DNA of 15,709 nt from JBCCTJ01 sp039198585 (GCA_039198585.1 JBCCTJ010000021.1:1-15709), one strand, 5' to 3'; shown: positions 7,140 through 15,607, counted from the stretch's first letter. Notes: generated from the sequence alone by a model not told the origin. A program made the numbers and translations.

Positions 7140-8253
7140 AGCAACTTCTTCATTCATATTCATAATCAAAAAAAGAGCTAAAATTCACCGTTTTTGCGTA
7201 CTTTTTTCATTTTCGGGAATTTTTAGAATTCTTATCTATAAAAATGTTAATAGAGTCGCCTGTACAGCTATTTTTTTTGTAGCATCAATAGCATCTGCCT
7301 CAATCTTTCTGGCTTTTATTCCAGTAAGCTGCTGTGATTGGTATATACTATTCTTAAACTGTGTTCTTTCATTGAAAGGGCCAAAGCTAAGGCGCTGAAT
7401 AAAGTTGATTCCATCCCCTTGCATTTTGTTGGCTTTTGTGCCGAACTCTACTTTTTTGACTTCTTGCCGTCTCACGATAGATAGCAAATAAGGTTGAAAA
7501 AGAGAAACAATGCTATTCCTTGGTAGTATTCCTGTAGTAAAGTTTACTCTTGCTATTCGAGCGCTTTTTTAATGACTATACGCTGATTTTGGTAAGTTTT
7601 CTTGTCTTCAAACTAGTACTAATCTTCTAGTTGATCTAAAGCTTTATTTAACTTTTCAAGTAATCTAATTAACGCTCTTGTCAAGTCTTTTTTTGGACTA
7701 TAAGCATGGTAGCGAACTGCCCAGTTGTTATACTTAGTTCTTATAATCTTCAATCCTGCTTGTACATGTGTTTCATGATTCTGGAAAGCAATTCAAGGCT
7801 TTCCCAGAGAAACTTGTGGTTTGTCGGGAAGCGTACACTGCTCTCATAACAAGTACCCTCGATCAGTATTTTGGATTTTTGAAACATATGATGGGCCTAG
7901 TATGCTGCCAAGATTGTCTCTCATTTTTCTATATTCGTTGTTTCGGCAAGCGCACGTCTAGCTTGACTCACAATTTTGTTATTCTTTAATTGCTCTCCTG
8001 CTGAAATCCGAGTTCCACAAAAAAACTGATAGTAGATATTACCATTGACTTGCTCAATAAGTCTCTTTCCAGAAGATTGACTATAGGATTTAAGCAACAT
8101 GAAAGCTACCTTTCCTTGAAGTGACAAAATAGATATAAGCACTTTTTTATTATTTTTAAGATTCATAGTCTTTGCGATTTTCTTAAAAGGAAGGGCTTTA
8201 TACATCTTTTTTATATCGCTACTCAGAAACAATTGATGTTGTCTCTTTAAGTC
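7140..8253 (-). pseudogene. Decayed IS4/IS5-superfamily (IS1182-like) transposase
   Basis: The minus-strand pieces line up as one DDE transposase. From 8250 down comes LKRQHQLFLSSDIKKMYKAL, PFKKIAKTMNL, LQGKVAFMLLKSY and IYYQFFCGTRI (N-terminal helix-turn region of the DUF772 type), ending in an in-frame stop at 7921-7923. After another in-frame stop comes KILIEGTCYESSVRFPTNHK and FLWESLELL (7887 down to about 7766). A frameshift near 7765 leads to GLKIIRTKYNNWAVRYH, and another to SIVSLFQPY, RQEVKKVEFGTKANKM, DGINFIQRLSFGPFNE and ADAIDATKK (7540 down to about 7260), after which homology dissolves. The DATCYES-like, VEFGAK-like and ADAIYAT-like signatures are characteristic of this transposase group. 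The start codon, the reading frame and probably the last quarter of the gene are lost, so it is inactive. I cannot define its terminal repeats. The 175 bases between the tRNA and this remnant hold nothing recognisable. Confidence 0.8.
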
Positions 8254-8598
8254 TTAAGGAAGAAAAAATGAGAAAAATAATTGAAAACTCGAAGTTCGCT
8301 GTATGTTGTACATGATATTTGATTTAATACCCCGTTTTTAGTTATTTTTTTGAATTTCTGGGTATTTCTAAACATCAAGATACCTTTTATTTACTAAGTT
8401 ATAGCAAAATTAGGTGGTTTTTTTAGACTATTTTTTTTTATTACTGACACTGCCTAGTCAAGAAATTTTTTAAAGGATAAAAACAGTAAACTATTGAGAA
8501 TAATGTTTGCTTTTAAGCATATTCCTGAATAAATTTGTGGTCTAGTCGAGTAATAATAAAACTACCCTAGTAGGTATAAAAACAATTAATATTCTAGA
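8254..8598. other. Non-coding leader region between IS remnant and MutS-type gene
   Basis: 345 very AT-rich bases follow the point where the transposase remnant begins. No open frame of note exists on either strand. The right part holds the promoter described at 8506-8537, which leaves a leader of about 55 bases. The left part probably contains the former upstream end of the dead IS, but I could not pick out its inverted repeat. Confidence 0.5.
8506..8537 (+). promoter_or_regulatory. Bacteroidota promoter TTTG-N20-TAAATTTG for the MutS-type gene
   Basis: TTTG at 8506-8509 and TAAATTTG at 8530-8537 are separated by 20 bases. This is the best full match in the window to the Bacteroidota -33/-7 pattern (TTTG, about 19-21 bases, TAnnTTTG). 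The -7 box ends 61 bases before the ATG at 8599. Confidence 0.55.
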
Positions 8599-11256
8599 AT
8601 GTTCAATAACATTAAACAAGTCTACCCTTTTTTTTTACGATCGTCGTGGTTATATAAGAATATTCGGAATACACAAGGATTTTTAATATATTTTTTCATA
8701 GGATTATTTCTTTTTTGCCCCCAAAAAAAAATTAATGCAGGAAAAAGAGCTACTCATACTATGAGAAAAAAGCGTAACAAGCAAGCTACTTGCTCTGATA
8801 CTAGAAAAAACAAGCGGCCCTCTTATCTAAATCCTAAGCGACGTATTAAAGTTAAAAAAGAACTCACTGAGGATAATAAGGTAGCTGCTCAAGAAAAATC
8901 TAGTAGTAGCATAAACCCCTCAGGATCTCAATATGTGCAACATGTTATTGACAATGAATATAAAATAGCGTTACAGAACGCTTCAACACCAGAAGAGTCA
9001 CAAATAGCTTATATTTTGACTGTTTTACATGCAGCATTTGAGGATGTCTGGCGTCCTAGCGTAGAAAAGTCTTTTAGTGAGTTTATTCCGTTGCTTTCGG
9101 ACAAAACGACGCGTCATGCTTTAAATGTCTTTCTTGGCCCTAAAGAGCGTGAAAGTGAAACTTTGATTAAAAAGACTGCTGAGACGTTGCATGCTGGTGC
9201 TAATGGTATGGTACAGTACATGATATTTCTGGATTACCTTTCTGTTAATGCCGATAAATCTAGGATTCGATACAGGGAAAATCAGCTTAGAACCTTAAAA
9301 AATGAATCAGAAGCTACTTATCAGCTGTATGATTTATTTGGAGAATATTATGTGCCATTTTTCTATGCTGCTACACATCTTGCTTCTGATAAGCATCCTC
9401 TCCGCTTTAAAGAATATATGGATAGATTTCAAGGAGATAGTATGAAAAAACTTACTAACTCTGATATTTTAGCTTATTTAGAAAAACAAATGGGTAGCCC
9501 TGCTTCTAATGCTGCTAAGAAAAACTCCTATGCCTCCCTATTTTTTCGATTTTTACTTATAGAGCTTGGTTGGGTAGAGTCACTTACTAGGCTTAAAAAG
9601 CTTTTTGAAGAAATAGGAAAATGGATCACTATTTTTTTTCGCAACCCCAGAGAGAGCTTTGATTATATGGGAAGATATAGAGCAATGGATCTGGCTAGCT
9701 ATGACCCTAAAAGGCATCCTACCCCCTTAGGCCACTCTTATTTATTTAGGGGCTTAAATGTTTTATTCTTGGGTTATTTTAAGCCTTTTGCAGCTTTTTT
9801 AGCATGGCCATTTCACTTCATACTGACTATCTTGCAAGAATTTGCGCCAGGTAATGTATTCTTATGGCTTGATATGTTTTGGTATTTTGTCAAGAATATA
9901 TACCGTCATTGCCAGCAGCTTTTAATTGTAACCAATGGGCTTATCAACTTACTTCATGGTATGCGAGATACATTAACTTTGATTAAAAAAGTTAAAAAAA
10001 TACTAGAGACCCATCCCTCCTTACAGCGGGTGTTTGTGATGGAATATGCTAAAATAAGACGTTTGACTAACCTAAAGAAAACTAAAAAATTCAGACTACT
10101 TTTAGCTGAAGTAGAAAAAGTAAGAAAAACGCGTGTTACCATGGGGTTTGTACTAAAACCTTGGCATACTTTACCTAGCCAGCTAATGGCGCTTTATACT
10201 AAAATCCTGGGGGAACCTGAGGAGGTGCATGAAATATTCAGAAAAGCACAGTTTGCTGCTTTGAAAATACTGTATGCTGCTTTCAAGGCAAGAAAAGTAT
10301 TACTATCACATGAAAAAGCTCCCTATCCTATCTGTATCCCTGATATAGGAAATAACCAAGAATCAACTCAACGGCCTAGTATGATATTTGAGGACATCTA
10401 TACTCCGATGCTGTACAACAAGAAGAAGCCCATAGTCAAAAACAATATCAGCCTAGGAGGACAACACAAAAATGGCTTTATTACAGGCCCTAATGGCAGT
10501 GGTAAAAGTGTTTACATCAAAGGAATAAGCACTAACGTAATTGCCACATTAGGTATGGGGATAAGCTTTGCTAGCAAAGCTACTATACATGTAATGCCTC
10601 ATCTTATTATCTTTGATGCTAATGCTTCTGACGATATTATTGCAGGGAAGTCACTCTTTCAGGAAGAGGCAGGCAGATATGAGACTTTGCTAACAACTAT
10701 TAAAAAGTATAATTTCCCGATGTTGATTATTTTTGATGAAAAACTAGGTTCAACCATTCCTAAAGAAGCTATGGCCCTACTTACTTCTATGCTCATCACA
10801 CTTGATCAAGAGAAAGGGACTACCTTATTAGTATCTTCTCACTTCAGGGAAATTTATCATTTATTCAAAAAGATGAAACTAAGTCAGTTTAAGTTTATGA
10901 GCACAGAATACCAAAAAGGAAAAGGACTTACGTTTAAAATCAAAGATGGGACAAGTGAAGATCCATCATCAGTCTATACATTAATGGATCTCAATTTTCA
11001 CAAGAAAACTTTTAATCGCTTTATCAGTATACTCAATCAAGACTCAACCTACTCCTTTAAGCATAAGCTACCTGGCTATAAAAAGATCAAGCATGGGAAA
11101 GCGAGTAAACTACTTCGTGTTTTGTTTTATTTCTTGCTAGTACTTTTACTATTGGGCCTAGCTTTCTTCTTTGTAAGAAGATACCAAATACAAATCACAA
11201 TGAAGGTGCAAAAGAGAAGTGACAAGCAAAAGCAAAGAAAAGAAGATTATATTTAA
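8599..11256 (+). CDS. Membrane-anchored MutS-family ATPase (not a mismatch-recognition MutS)
   Basis: An 885-residue protein whose residues 610-760 match the MutS C-terminal ATPase domain: Walker A TGPNGSGKSVYIKG (629-642), a middle segment DANASDDIIAGKSLFQEE (673-690) equivalent to the ASDDL..G.STF motif of MutS, Walker B MLIIFDEKLGST (708-719, Glu714), and the H-loop LVSSHFREI (His748). Upstream, 450-600 is helical like the MutS lever/clamp. There is no N-terminal mismatch-binding domain with its Phe-x-Glu motif. A hydrophobic segment (27-41) starts the protein and is followed by a very basic stretch (48-88). A hydrophobic block lies at 383-455, and a clear membrane anchor at 839-858 is followed by a basic tail. 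It therefore looks membrane-bound, with the ATPase on one side. MutS relatives carrying membrane segments occur in Bacteroidota; their job is unknown. It has its own promoter and converges on atpC, the stops overlapping. I am sure of the ATPase family, not of the role. Confidence 0.8.
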   Translation: MFNNIKQVYPFFLRSSWLYKNIRNTQGFLIYFFIGLFLFCPQKKINAGKRATHTMRKKRNKQATCSDTRKNKRPSYLNPKRRIKVKKELTEDNKVAAQEKSSSSINPSGSQYVQHVIDNEYKIALQNASTPEESQIAYILTVLHAAFEDVWRPSVEKSFSEFIPLLSDKTTRHALNVFLGPKERESETLIKKTAETLHAGANGMVQYMIFLDYLSVNADKSRIRYRENQLRTLKNESEATYQLYDLFGEYYVPFFYAATHLASDKHPLRFKEYMDRFQGDSMKKLTNSDILAYLEKQMGSPASNAAKKNSYASLFFRFLLIELGWVESLTRLKKLFEEIGKWITIFFRNPRESFDYMGRYRAMDLASYDPKRHPTPLGHSYLFRGLNVLFLGYFKPFAAFLAWPFHFILTILQEFAPGNVFLWLDMFWYFVKNIYRHCQQLLIVTNGLINLLHGMRDTLTLIKKVKKILETHPSLQRVFVMEYAKIRRLTNLKKTKKFRLLLAEVEKVRKTRVTMGFVLKPWHTLPSQLMALYTKILGEPEEVHEIFRKAQFAALKILYAAFKARKVLLSHEKAPYPICIPDIGNNQESTQRPSMIFEDIYTPMLYNKKKPIVKNNISLGGQHKNGFITGPNGSGKSVYIKGISTNVIATLGMGISFASKATIHVMPHLIIFDANASDDIIAGKSLFQEEAGRYETLLTTIKKYNFPMLIIFDEKLGSTIPKEAMALLTSMLITLDQEKGTTLLVSSHFREIYHLFKKMKLSQFKFMSTEYQKGKGLTFKIKDGTSEDPSSVYTLMDLNFHKKTFNRFISILNQDSTYSFKHKLPGYKKIKHGKASKLLRVLFYFLLVLLLLGLAFFFVRRYQIQITMKVQKRSDKQKQRKEDYI

Positions 11257-11489
11257 AGCCAAACGTAGATAGTATTATTTTCGACTTGCGCAATACCTCC
11301 ACCTACCTGAATACAATACTCTTCCTGATCTTGATAGTAGATAATTTCTCCAGGATTCAGTATAGTAATCAAAGGAGAATGATTCCAGCGTACTTCAAAT
11401 TTACCTTTTGCTCCTGGTAATCTGACACGATCTATTTCCCCTGAAAATAGACCTTCTTGTAAGCTACGTATATGTAAGGTGAGCTTCAT
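11253..11489 (-). CDS. atpC: F0F1 ATP synthase epsilon subunit (short form)
   Basis: A 78-residue protein matching the N-terminal beta-sandwich domain of the epsilon subunit, which links the rotor to gamma and regulates the F1 motor. Recognisable elements are LHIRSLQEGLFSGEIDRVRL, PGAKGKFEVRWNHSPL, LNPGEIIYY and VGGGIAQVENNTIYVW. The helical C-terminal inhibitory domain is absent, as is common in Bacteroidota. An upstream TTG at 11498 would add MPI; the ATG at 11489 was chosen because MKLTLHI fits the family start. The stop (11253-11255) overlaps the stop of the convergent MutS-type gene (11254-11256). No atpD lies next to it, although many Bacteroidota keep atpD-atpC together. A -7 box only 6 bases upstream of the ATG implies a leaderless or nearly leaderless message. 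Confidence 0.9.
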   Translation of the reverse strand: MKLTLHIRSLQEGLFSGEIDRVRLPGAKGKFEVRWNHSPLITILNPGEIIYYQDQEEYCIQVGGGIAQVENNTIYVWL

Positions 11490-11495
11490 GATAGG

Positions 11496-11530
11496 CAAAG
11501 ATAATAGATAAAACTATAAGCTTGCTCAAA
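11496..11530 (-). promoter_or_regulatory. Probable atpC promoter (TTTG-N23-TATCTTTG)
   Basis: On the minus strand TTTG (11530-11527) is followed after 23 bases by TATCTTTG (11503-11496), an exact TAnnTTTG box. The spacing is a little long for this promoter type. The box ends 6 bases before the atpC ATG, so transcription would begin at or next to the start codon. Confidence 0.4.
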
Positions 11531-11719
11531 GTAAGTTATCCATGTATCAGCTTATTTACTTTTGTTGCCTTAAAATAGCTGACAATTTGATCAGATACCC
11601 AATTCGGGTTTATAAGAAAAATTGATATGATTGGTTGCTATTACCACTCAATGGTGAACGATTATGTGATAGTAGTCCTATTCAGCTATTGAAAAGATCA
11701 ATTATTGGTAATAATTGCT

Positions 11720-11727
11720 TAAGTTTG
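11720..11727 (+). promoter_or_regulatory. Bacteroidota -7 box (TAAGTTTG) for rpmH
   Basis: TAAGTTTG matches TAnnTTTG and ends 21 bases before the rpmH ATG. No TTTG is found at the normal -33 distance. Together with the atpC box on the other strand it makes 11490-11748 a divergent promoter region. Confidence 0.45.
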
Positions 11728-11748
11728 CTCTAAAATCAACTCTTATTC

Positions 11749-11904
11749 ATGAAAAGAACGTATCAACCATCTAATCGAAGAAAAAGAAATAAACATGGTT
11801 TTTTGACTCGTATGTCTTCTATAAGTGGAAAAGCTATCATTAGAAATAGAAGAAGAAAAGGTCGGCACCATCTATCAGTATCTAGTACAATTCCAACTAA
11901 ATAA
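11749..11904 (+). CDS. rpmH: 50S ribosomal protein L34
   Basis: The open frame is 51 codons, starting MKRTYQPSNRRKRNKHGFLT and continuing RMSS..GKAII, then RNRRRKGRHHLSVS. This is the classic L34 sequence (MKRTyQPs.rkRkr.HGFr.RM.t..Gr.vl..RR.kGR..L), of normal length for the phylum. L34 is a very basic protein buried in 23S rRNA. It is too short to be found by a simple length cut-off. It stands alone: no rnpA, yidD or yidC follows as in many bacteria, and the next gene, 27 bases on, is an unrelated membrane protein that may share its promoter. Confidence 0.97.
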   Translation: MKRTYQPSNRRKRNKHGFLTRMSSISGKAIIRNRRRKGRHHLSVSSTIPTK

Positions 11905-11931
11905 ACATAACTCTCAGCTTTAATATTTCAT

Positions 11932-13461
11932 ATGCTCATCTTCTTAACAAAGAATAAGATAGGGCTTTTTTGCATGGCTTTCTTATTCTCTTTTTTTTCT
12001 TTAGTAAGCGGCAAAAAACCTTCTGATTATTCGGAAGATTACTATGAGGGAGAAAGAGAAGAACTATACAATAATGATTCAAATAACTCACTTGACCATT
12101 ATTATGCGAGTAGCAGTGGTTATGAGCATCAGCATAAATACTCAGCTCTTTACCAATCTTCTAGGGAAAATTCAGCTACTCAGCTAGATGAAAATGATGA
12201 GCTAATTGACAAAAGCCTTGTAGACAGCTTAATAGATGCTGTACAAGAATCGATAGCCTTAATGATCAAAGTTATAAAAAAGGAAATATGGGGTAAGGGA
12301 CTTTTCATACGTATTATTCAATTCATCGAAGGATTGATTTATGCTATTATTGTTAAGGTTGCTTTTTATGTGCTGACCAACCCAGTATGGTTATGGGCCT
12401 ATATAGGAAGATTAGCTGGCATCAACAATGGTATTAGAGATGCACTACTAACAGGAGAAATATGGGAAAAATTTGCCTGGAAAGCTTTTTACTCAGTTTT
12501 GGTCTCTATTTCATTAAGCTGCCTTAAAACTTTTGTACAAAGCTCTATCGGCCAAAAAAGAAGTCAAAAGACAACGCTAAAAAGAGTGACTGCTGTTGCT
12601 ATTCGTACATTATCGATATGGATAGCTATCTATGAGCCTTTGCAACTAAATGGCTATCCAAACTTTACGCCTATTGCAAGTTCTTCCGCTCTTCTAATCA
12701 TCTTTATGCTAGCAGAGCTTACCTTGACTCCAGTGAAGAGAAAAAAAGCTTCAATAGCTAGAAGCTTAATAAGAGGAATGGTCAAAGGAGTTAGCAGCTA
12801 TATTGCTATACTGGGCTGCTCATTTGCATTAGCTAAGTTTTACTTAAAGAGAGAGGAGCATGAGATAGAAAAGGAAAAAAACGAACTTCGTAATCTTATC
12901 ACAAGTAATTTTTATAGACTACGTCAAGAAAATAATCAGAATAATGAGGGTAATAACCCCAATAATGAACCTGTAGGCATTATTTTTCTGTTTAACCTGA
13001 TAGGCAATTTATTAGGAGGCAATGAAGGCAATAATGAAGAAATACCTAGCTTTGAAGATTTTATTAATGAACAAAAAGGCAGGGACGGAATATCGGAAGA
13101 AGAACAGCAGCAAATACAACAGGAAATAGCAGAAGCGATTGAGCAATATGAAAAAAAATATGAAGAAAATATCAAGTATAGTTTGATAGCAGATGGAGGA
13201 TCCCGCATTCTATTTGTATTTGAGCTACTTAGAGTCGCTCTTGTTAGTGAAACCTACCAAAAAGTCAAAGAGAGTGTATTATCCAACTTACGAGATCAAG
13301 GCGTTGACTTAAGTAATCAAGGTATTATTAAATTCAAAGAAATTGTACTGAAAATAAGAGAAAAATGGAATCAACTATGGAGAACCTTACCTACAAGTTT
13401 CAAGACAGTGACAGAGGTGCTATTTTACAATACACTTATTGCTACTAATCCTTACATCTAG
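11932..13461 (+). CDS. Unrecognised multi-span membrane protein, Asn-rich
   Basis: I do not recognise this 509-residue protein. It starts with a signal-like segment (residues 8-26, LFCMAFLFSFFSLVSG), followed by an acidic, Tyr/Ser/Asn-rich stretch (30-95). A hydrophobic region with about four to five spans follows: 124-156, 183-203, 219-236, 247-267 and 283-303. Next comes a charged, probably coiled-coil helix (305-332), an Asn/Glu-rich low-complexity stretch (334-370) interrupted by a short hydrophobic segment (348-363), a second coiled coil (388-415), and a helical C-terminal part (425-500). No catalytic motif is seen. It begins 27 bases after rpmH and ends 28 bases before ligA, all on one strand, so it may be transcribed with one or both. 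Codon use and AT content look like the neighbours', so nothing points to recent transfer. The open frame is long and clearly coding in character; the function is unknown. A secreted or envelope role is possible. Confidence 0.75.
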   Translation: MLIFLTKNKIGLFCMAFLFSFFSLVSGKKPSDYSEDYYEGEREELYNNDSNNSLDHYYASSSGYEHQHKYSALYQSSRENSATQLDENDELIDKSLVDSLIDAVQESIALMIKVIKKEIWGKGLFIRIIQFIEGLIYAIIVKVAFYVLTNPVWLWAYIGRLAGINNGIRDALLTGEIWEKFAWKAFYSVLVSISLSCLKTFVQSSIGQKRSQKTTLKRVTAVAIRTLSIWIAIYEPLQLNGYPNFTPIASSSALLIIFMLAELTLTPVKRKKASIARSLIRGMVKGVSSYIAILGCSFALAKFYLKREEHEIEKEKNELRNLITSNFYRLRQENNQNNEGNNPNNEPVGIIFLFNLIGNLLGGNEGNNEEIPSFEDFINEQKGRDGISEEEQQQIQQEIAEAIEQYEKKYEENIKYSLIADGGSRILFVFELLRVALVSETYQKVKESVLSNLRDQGVDLSNQGIIKFKEIVLKIREKWNQLWRTLPTSFKTVTEVLFYNTLIATNPYI

Positions 13462-13489
13462 ATGATCAGCTCTATCATATCATAAGGAA

Positions 13490-15532
13490 ATGAATTACGA
13501 AGAAGCTCGGCGATCTATTGAAAAGCTTACGAAAGATATTAACCACTACAATCAAACTTTTTTTCAGGAGGGGAAATCTCTGATTACTGACTATGAATTT
13601 GATTTGTTAGTGCAACAATTGGCTAAGCTAGAGAAAACTTTTCCAGCACTAAAAAAAAAGGACTCCCCTACACAAAAAATAGGAGAGTCGCCTTCTAAGC
13701 ACTTTCCTACAGTTACTCATCGCTTCCCTATGTCTTCTCTGAGCAATACTTATGAAGAAGCAGAAATTCAGCAATTTATCAATAGGGTTCAGAAGTTGAT
13801 ACCAAGCGCTACTATTGCCTTCGTATGCGAGCTTAAACTGGATGGAGTAGCTATTAGCTTACATTATCATCAAGGCATATTGCAAAGGCTAGTCACCCGA
13901 GGAGATGGTACTTGTGGGGATGATATTACTGCCAACCAATCCTTGATTCAAAACATACCCGTACGCATTGATAGAGCTAATCTGCCAGAAGATTTTTATA
14001 TAAGAGGAGAAATAGTTATGCCTTTCAAAAGTTTTCAAAAGCTTAATGATCATTATGCTACCAAAGGAAAACTAAGTTTAGCGAATCCACGAAATGGCAC
14101 TTCAGGATTGTTGCGTAGGAAAGAGGTAGATGAAGCAATTAAAGATCTACAGCCTTTAACTTTTAGTCCGTATAGTATAGCTGCAGAGCCCATCATTAAA
14201 TCTACCCAAGAAAAATCCCTAATGCAGCTCAAAAAGTGGGGGTTTGACTTGTTGTCACATCCTCAATATTGTGATGATTTAGAAGATGTAATATCCTATA
14301 TTGGAGACTGGGAAAAGAAAAAAACAAAGCTTCCCTTAGCGATAGATGGAATCGTTGTCAAAGTGAATGATTTATCCCAGCAAGCTATCCTAGGAACTAC
14401 TGCCAAAAGTCCACGCTGGGCAGTAGCTTATAAGTATCAGCCGGTTGCTGCTGAGACAGTACTAGAAGATGTGATCTATCAAGTGGGCAGAACGGGAGTT
14501 ATAGTACCTGTAGCACAGTTGCAGCCAGTACAGCTCGCAGGAACGATTGTAAAAAGAGCAACACTACATAATCAATCAGAAATAAAACGTTTGGGTATTT
14601 GCCGAGGAGATCATGTTTACATAGAAAAAGGAGGTGATATCATTCCTAAGATTACTAAAGTCAATATAAAAAAAAGAAAAAAAGAAGCTACTGCTATTCA
14701 GTTCATTCAGGTATGTCCTGCTTGTTGTACTCCCCTTATTCAACATCCCGGAGAAGCTCATTATTATTGTACAAATGAAGGTTTCTGCACTCCACAGCTT
14801 AAAAATCAGCTCATTCACTTTGTGAGTAGGAACGCTATGAATATTACTTTCTTAGGTGCCCAAACTATTGGATTATTATTTGATCAAAACTTGGTAAGAA
14901 GGCCTGCTGATCTTTACCTTCTCACGCAAGAAAAAATTGCAGCTTTACCTGGTTTTAAAGAAAAGTCTACTCATAACTTACTTAGAAGTTTAGCTTCCTC
15001 TAAGAGAATGCCTTTTGATAAAGTGCTATTTGCTCTAGGGATCAGGCATGTGGGTGTTACAGTAGCAGAAAAGCTAGCACATTATTTTGGTGATATTGAT
15101 CAGCTCATGAGTGCTCCTATGGAAAAGCTACTAGTTATAAGAGAGGTAGGAGATAAGATTGCCCATAGCCTAATCTGTTACTTTCGAGAAGAAAATAATC
15201 GCAAACATATCCAAAAACTGCGTACCATTGGCCTTTCTTTCACTGCCAGCAAAAAAGAGACAGCATCCTATGAGCTGGCAGGTAAGCGATTTGTAGTATC
15301 TGGCATCTTTGATGGTTATTCCCGTGAGGATATCTATCAATATATACAAAGCAAGGGGGGAAGCATTGTCAGTGCTGTTTCTAAAAAAGTAGATTTTCTC
15401 CTACTAGGAAGGGAACCAGGGCCTACTAAATTGGCCAAAGCAAGCGCTCTAAAAGTTCCCACTATTTCCCTAGCATCCTTGCAAAAAGGAGTTGAAGAAG
15501 GAGTTATCCCATACTCTACAACAATTGACTAG
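13490..15532 (+). CDS. ligA: NAD-dependent DNA ligase LigA
   Basis: The 680-residue protein seals nicks between Okazaki fragments and in repair, using NAD. Domains in order: Ia (1-70) with the YYxxD-like SLITDYEFDLL; adenylation domain with catalytic Lys116 in CELKLDGVAISL, RGE (172-174), NPRNGTSG (199-206), DGIVVK (286-291) and AVAYKY (311-316); OB-fold (about 318-400) with GRTG and KGGDIIPKI; a four-Cys zinc finger (Cys409, 412, 427, 433); a helix-hairpin-helix region (about 440-585); and a BRCT domain (about 595-675). All key residues and the full length are present. The ATG at 13490 has an AAGGA sequence just before it, the only Shine-Dalgarno-like site noticed in the window, but it is too close (one base) to be convincing. 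It lies 28 bases after the membrane protein gene. Confidence 0.98.
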   Translation: MNYEEARRSIEKLTKDINHYNQTFFQEGKSLITDYEFDLLVQQLAKLEKTFPALKKKDSPTQKIGESPSKHFPTVTHRFPMSSLSNTYEEAEIQQFINRVQKLIPSATIAFVCELKLDGVAISLHYHQGILQRLVTRGDGTCGDDITANQSLIQNIPVRIDRANLPEDFYIRGEIVMPFKSFQKLNDHYATKGKLSLANPRNGTSGLLRRKEVDEAIKDLQPLTFSPYSIAAEPIIKSTQEKSLMQLKKWGFDLLSHPQYCDDLEDVISYIGDWEKKKTKLPLAIDGIVVKVNDLSQQAILGTTAKSPRWAVAYKYQPVAAETVLEDVIYQVGRTGVIVPVAQLQPVQLAGTIVKRATLHNQSEIKRLGICRGDHVYIEKGGDIIPKITKVNIKKRKKEATAIQFIQVCPACCTPLIQHPGEAHYYCTNEGFCTPQLKNQLIHFVSRNAMNITFLGAQTIGLLFDQNLVRRPADLYLLTQEKIAALPGFKEKSTHNLLRSLASSKRMPFDKVLFALGIRHVGVTVAEKLAHYFGDIDQLMSAPMEKLLVIREVGDKIAHSLICYFREENNRKHIQKLRTIGLSFTASKKETASYELAGKRFVVSGIFDGYSREDIYQYIQSKGGSIVSAVSKKVDFLLLGREPGPTKLAKASALKVPTISLASLQKGVEEGVIPYSTTID

Positions 15533-15545
15533 CTTGTACAAGCTA
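15530..15545. repeat. Perfect 16-base palindrome at the ligA stop codon
   Basis: TAGCTTGTACAAGCTA is its own reverse complement and begins with the TAG stop of ligA. As RNA it could form a 6-base stem with a GTAC loop, but no T-run follows (TAATCTC), so it is not a standard intrinsic terminator. It could be a protein-binding site or chance. Confidence 0.5.
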
Positions 15546-15576
15546 TAATCTCTACCTACTATGATTTTGGGTCTGA

Positions 15577-15594
15577 TTAATTAACTGTGTCAAG
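15577..15594. repeat. Terminal inverted repeat of the right IS256-type element
   Basis: TTAATTAACTGTGTCAAG lies 14 bases beyond the transposase stop at 15608 and mirrors the repeat at 113-133. This is the 3' end of an element whose transposase reads leftward. The exact outer edge is uncertain by a few bases. Confidence 0.6.
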
Positions 15595-15607
15595 AATATT
15601 TTTAAGC

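Noticed and set aside
7129..7398. Plus-strand open frame of 89 codons, hydrophobic
   Set aside because: It is antisense to the clear transposase segment on the minus strand at 7236-7540.
8599..11256. Calling the 885-residue gene mutS or mutS2
   Set aside because: There is no mismatch-binding domain, no Smr endonuclease domain, and there are membrane segments, so neither symbol is justified.
12958..13040. Possible tandem repeat or CRISPR-like array in the Asn-rich coding stretch
   Set aside because: The repeats are short and irregular AAT-rich codons with no constant repeat or spacer length.
12936..13208. Minus-strand open frame of 90 codons rich in Ser and Cys
   Set aside because: It mirrors the Asn/Glu/Gln-rich part of the 509-residue gene and is a composition artefact.
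14576..14818. Minus-strand open frame of 80 codons inside ligA
   Set aside because: It is a shadow of the OB-fold and zinc-finger coding region of an intact ligA.
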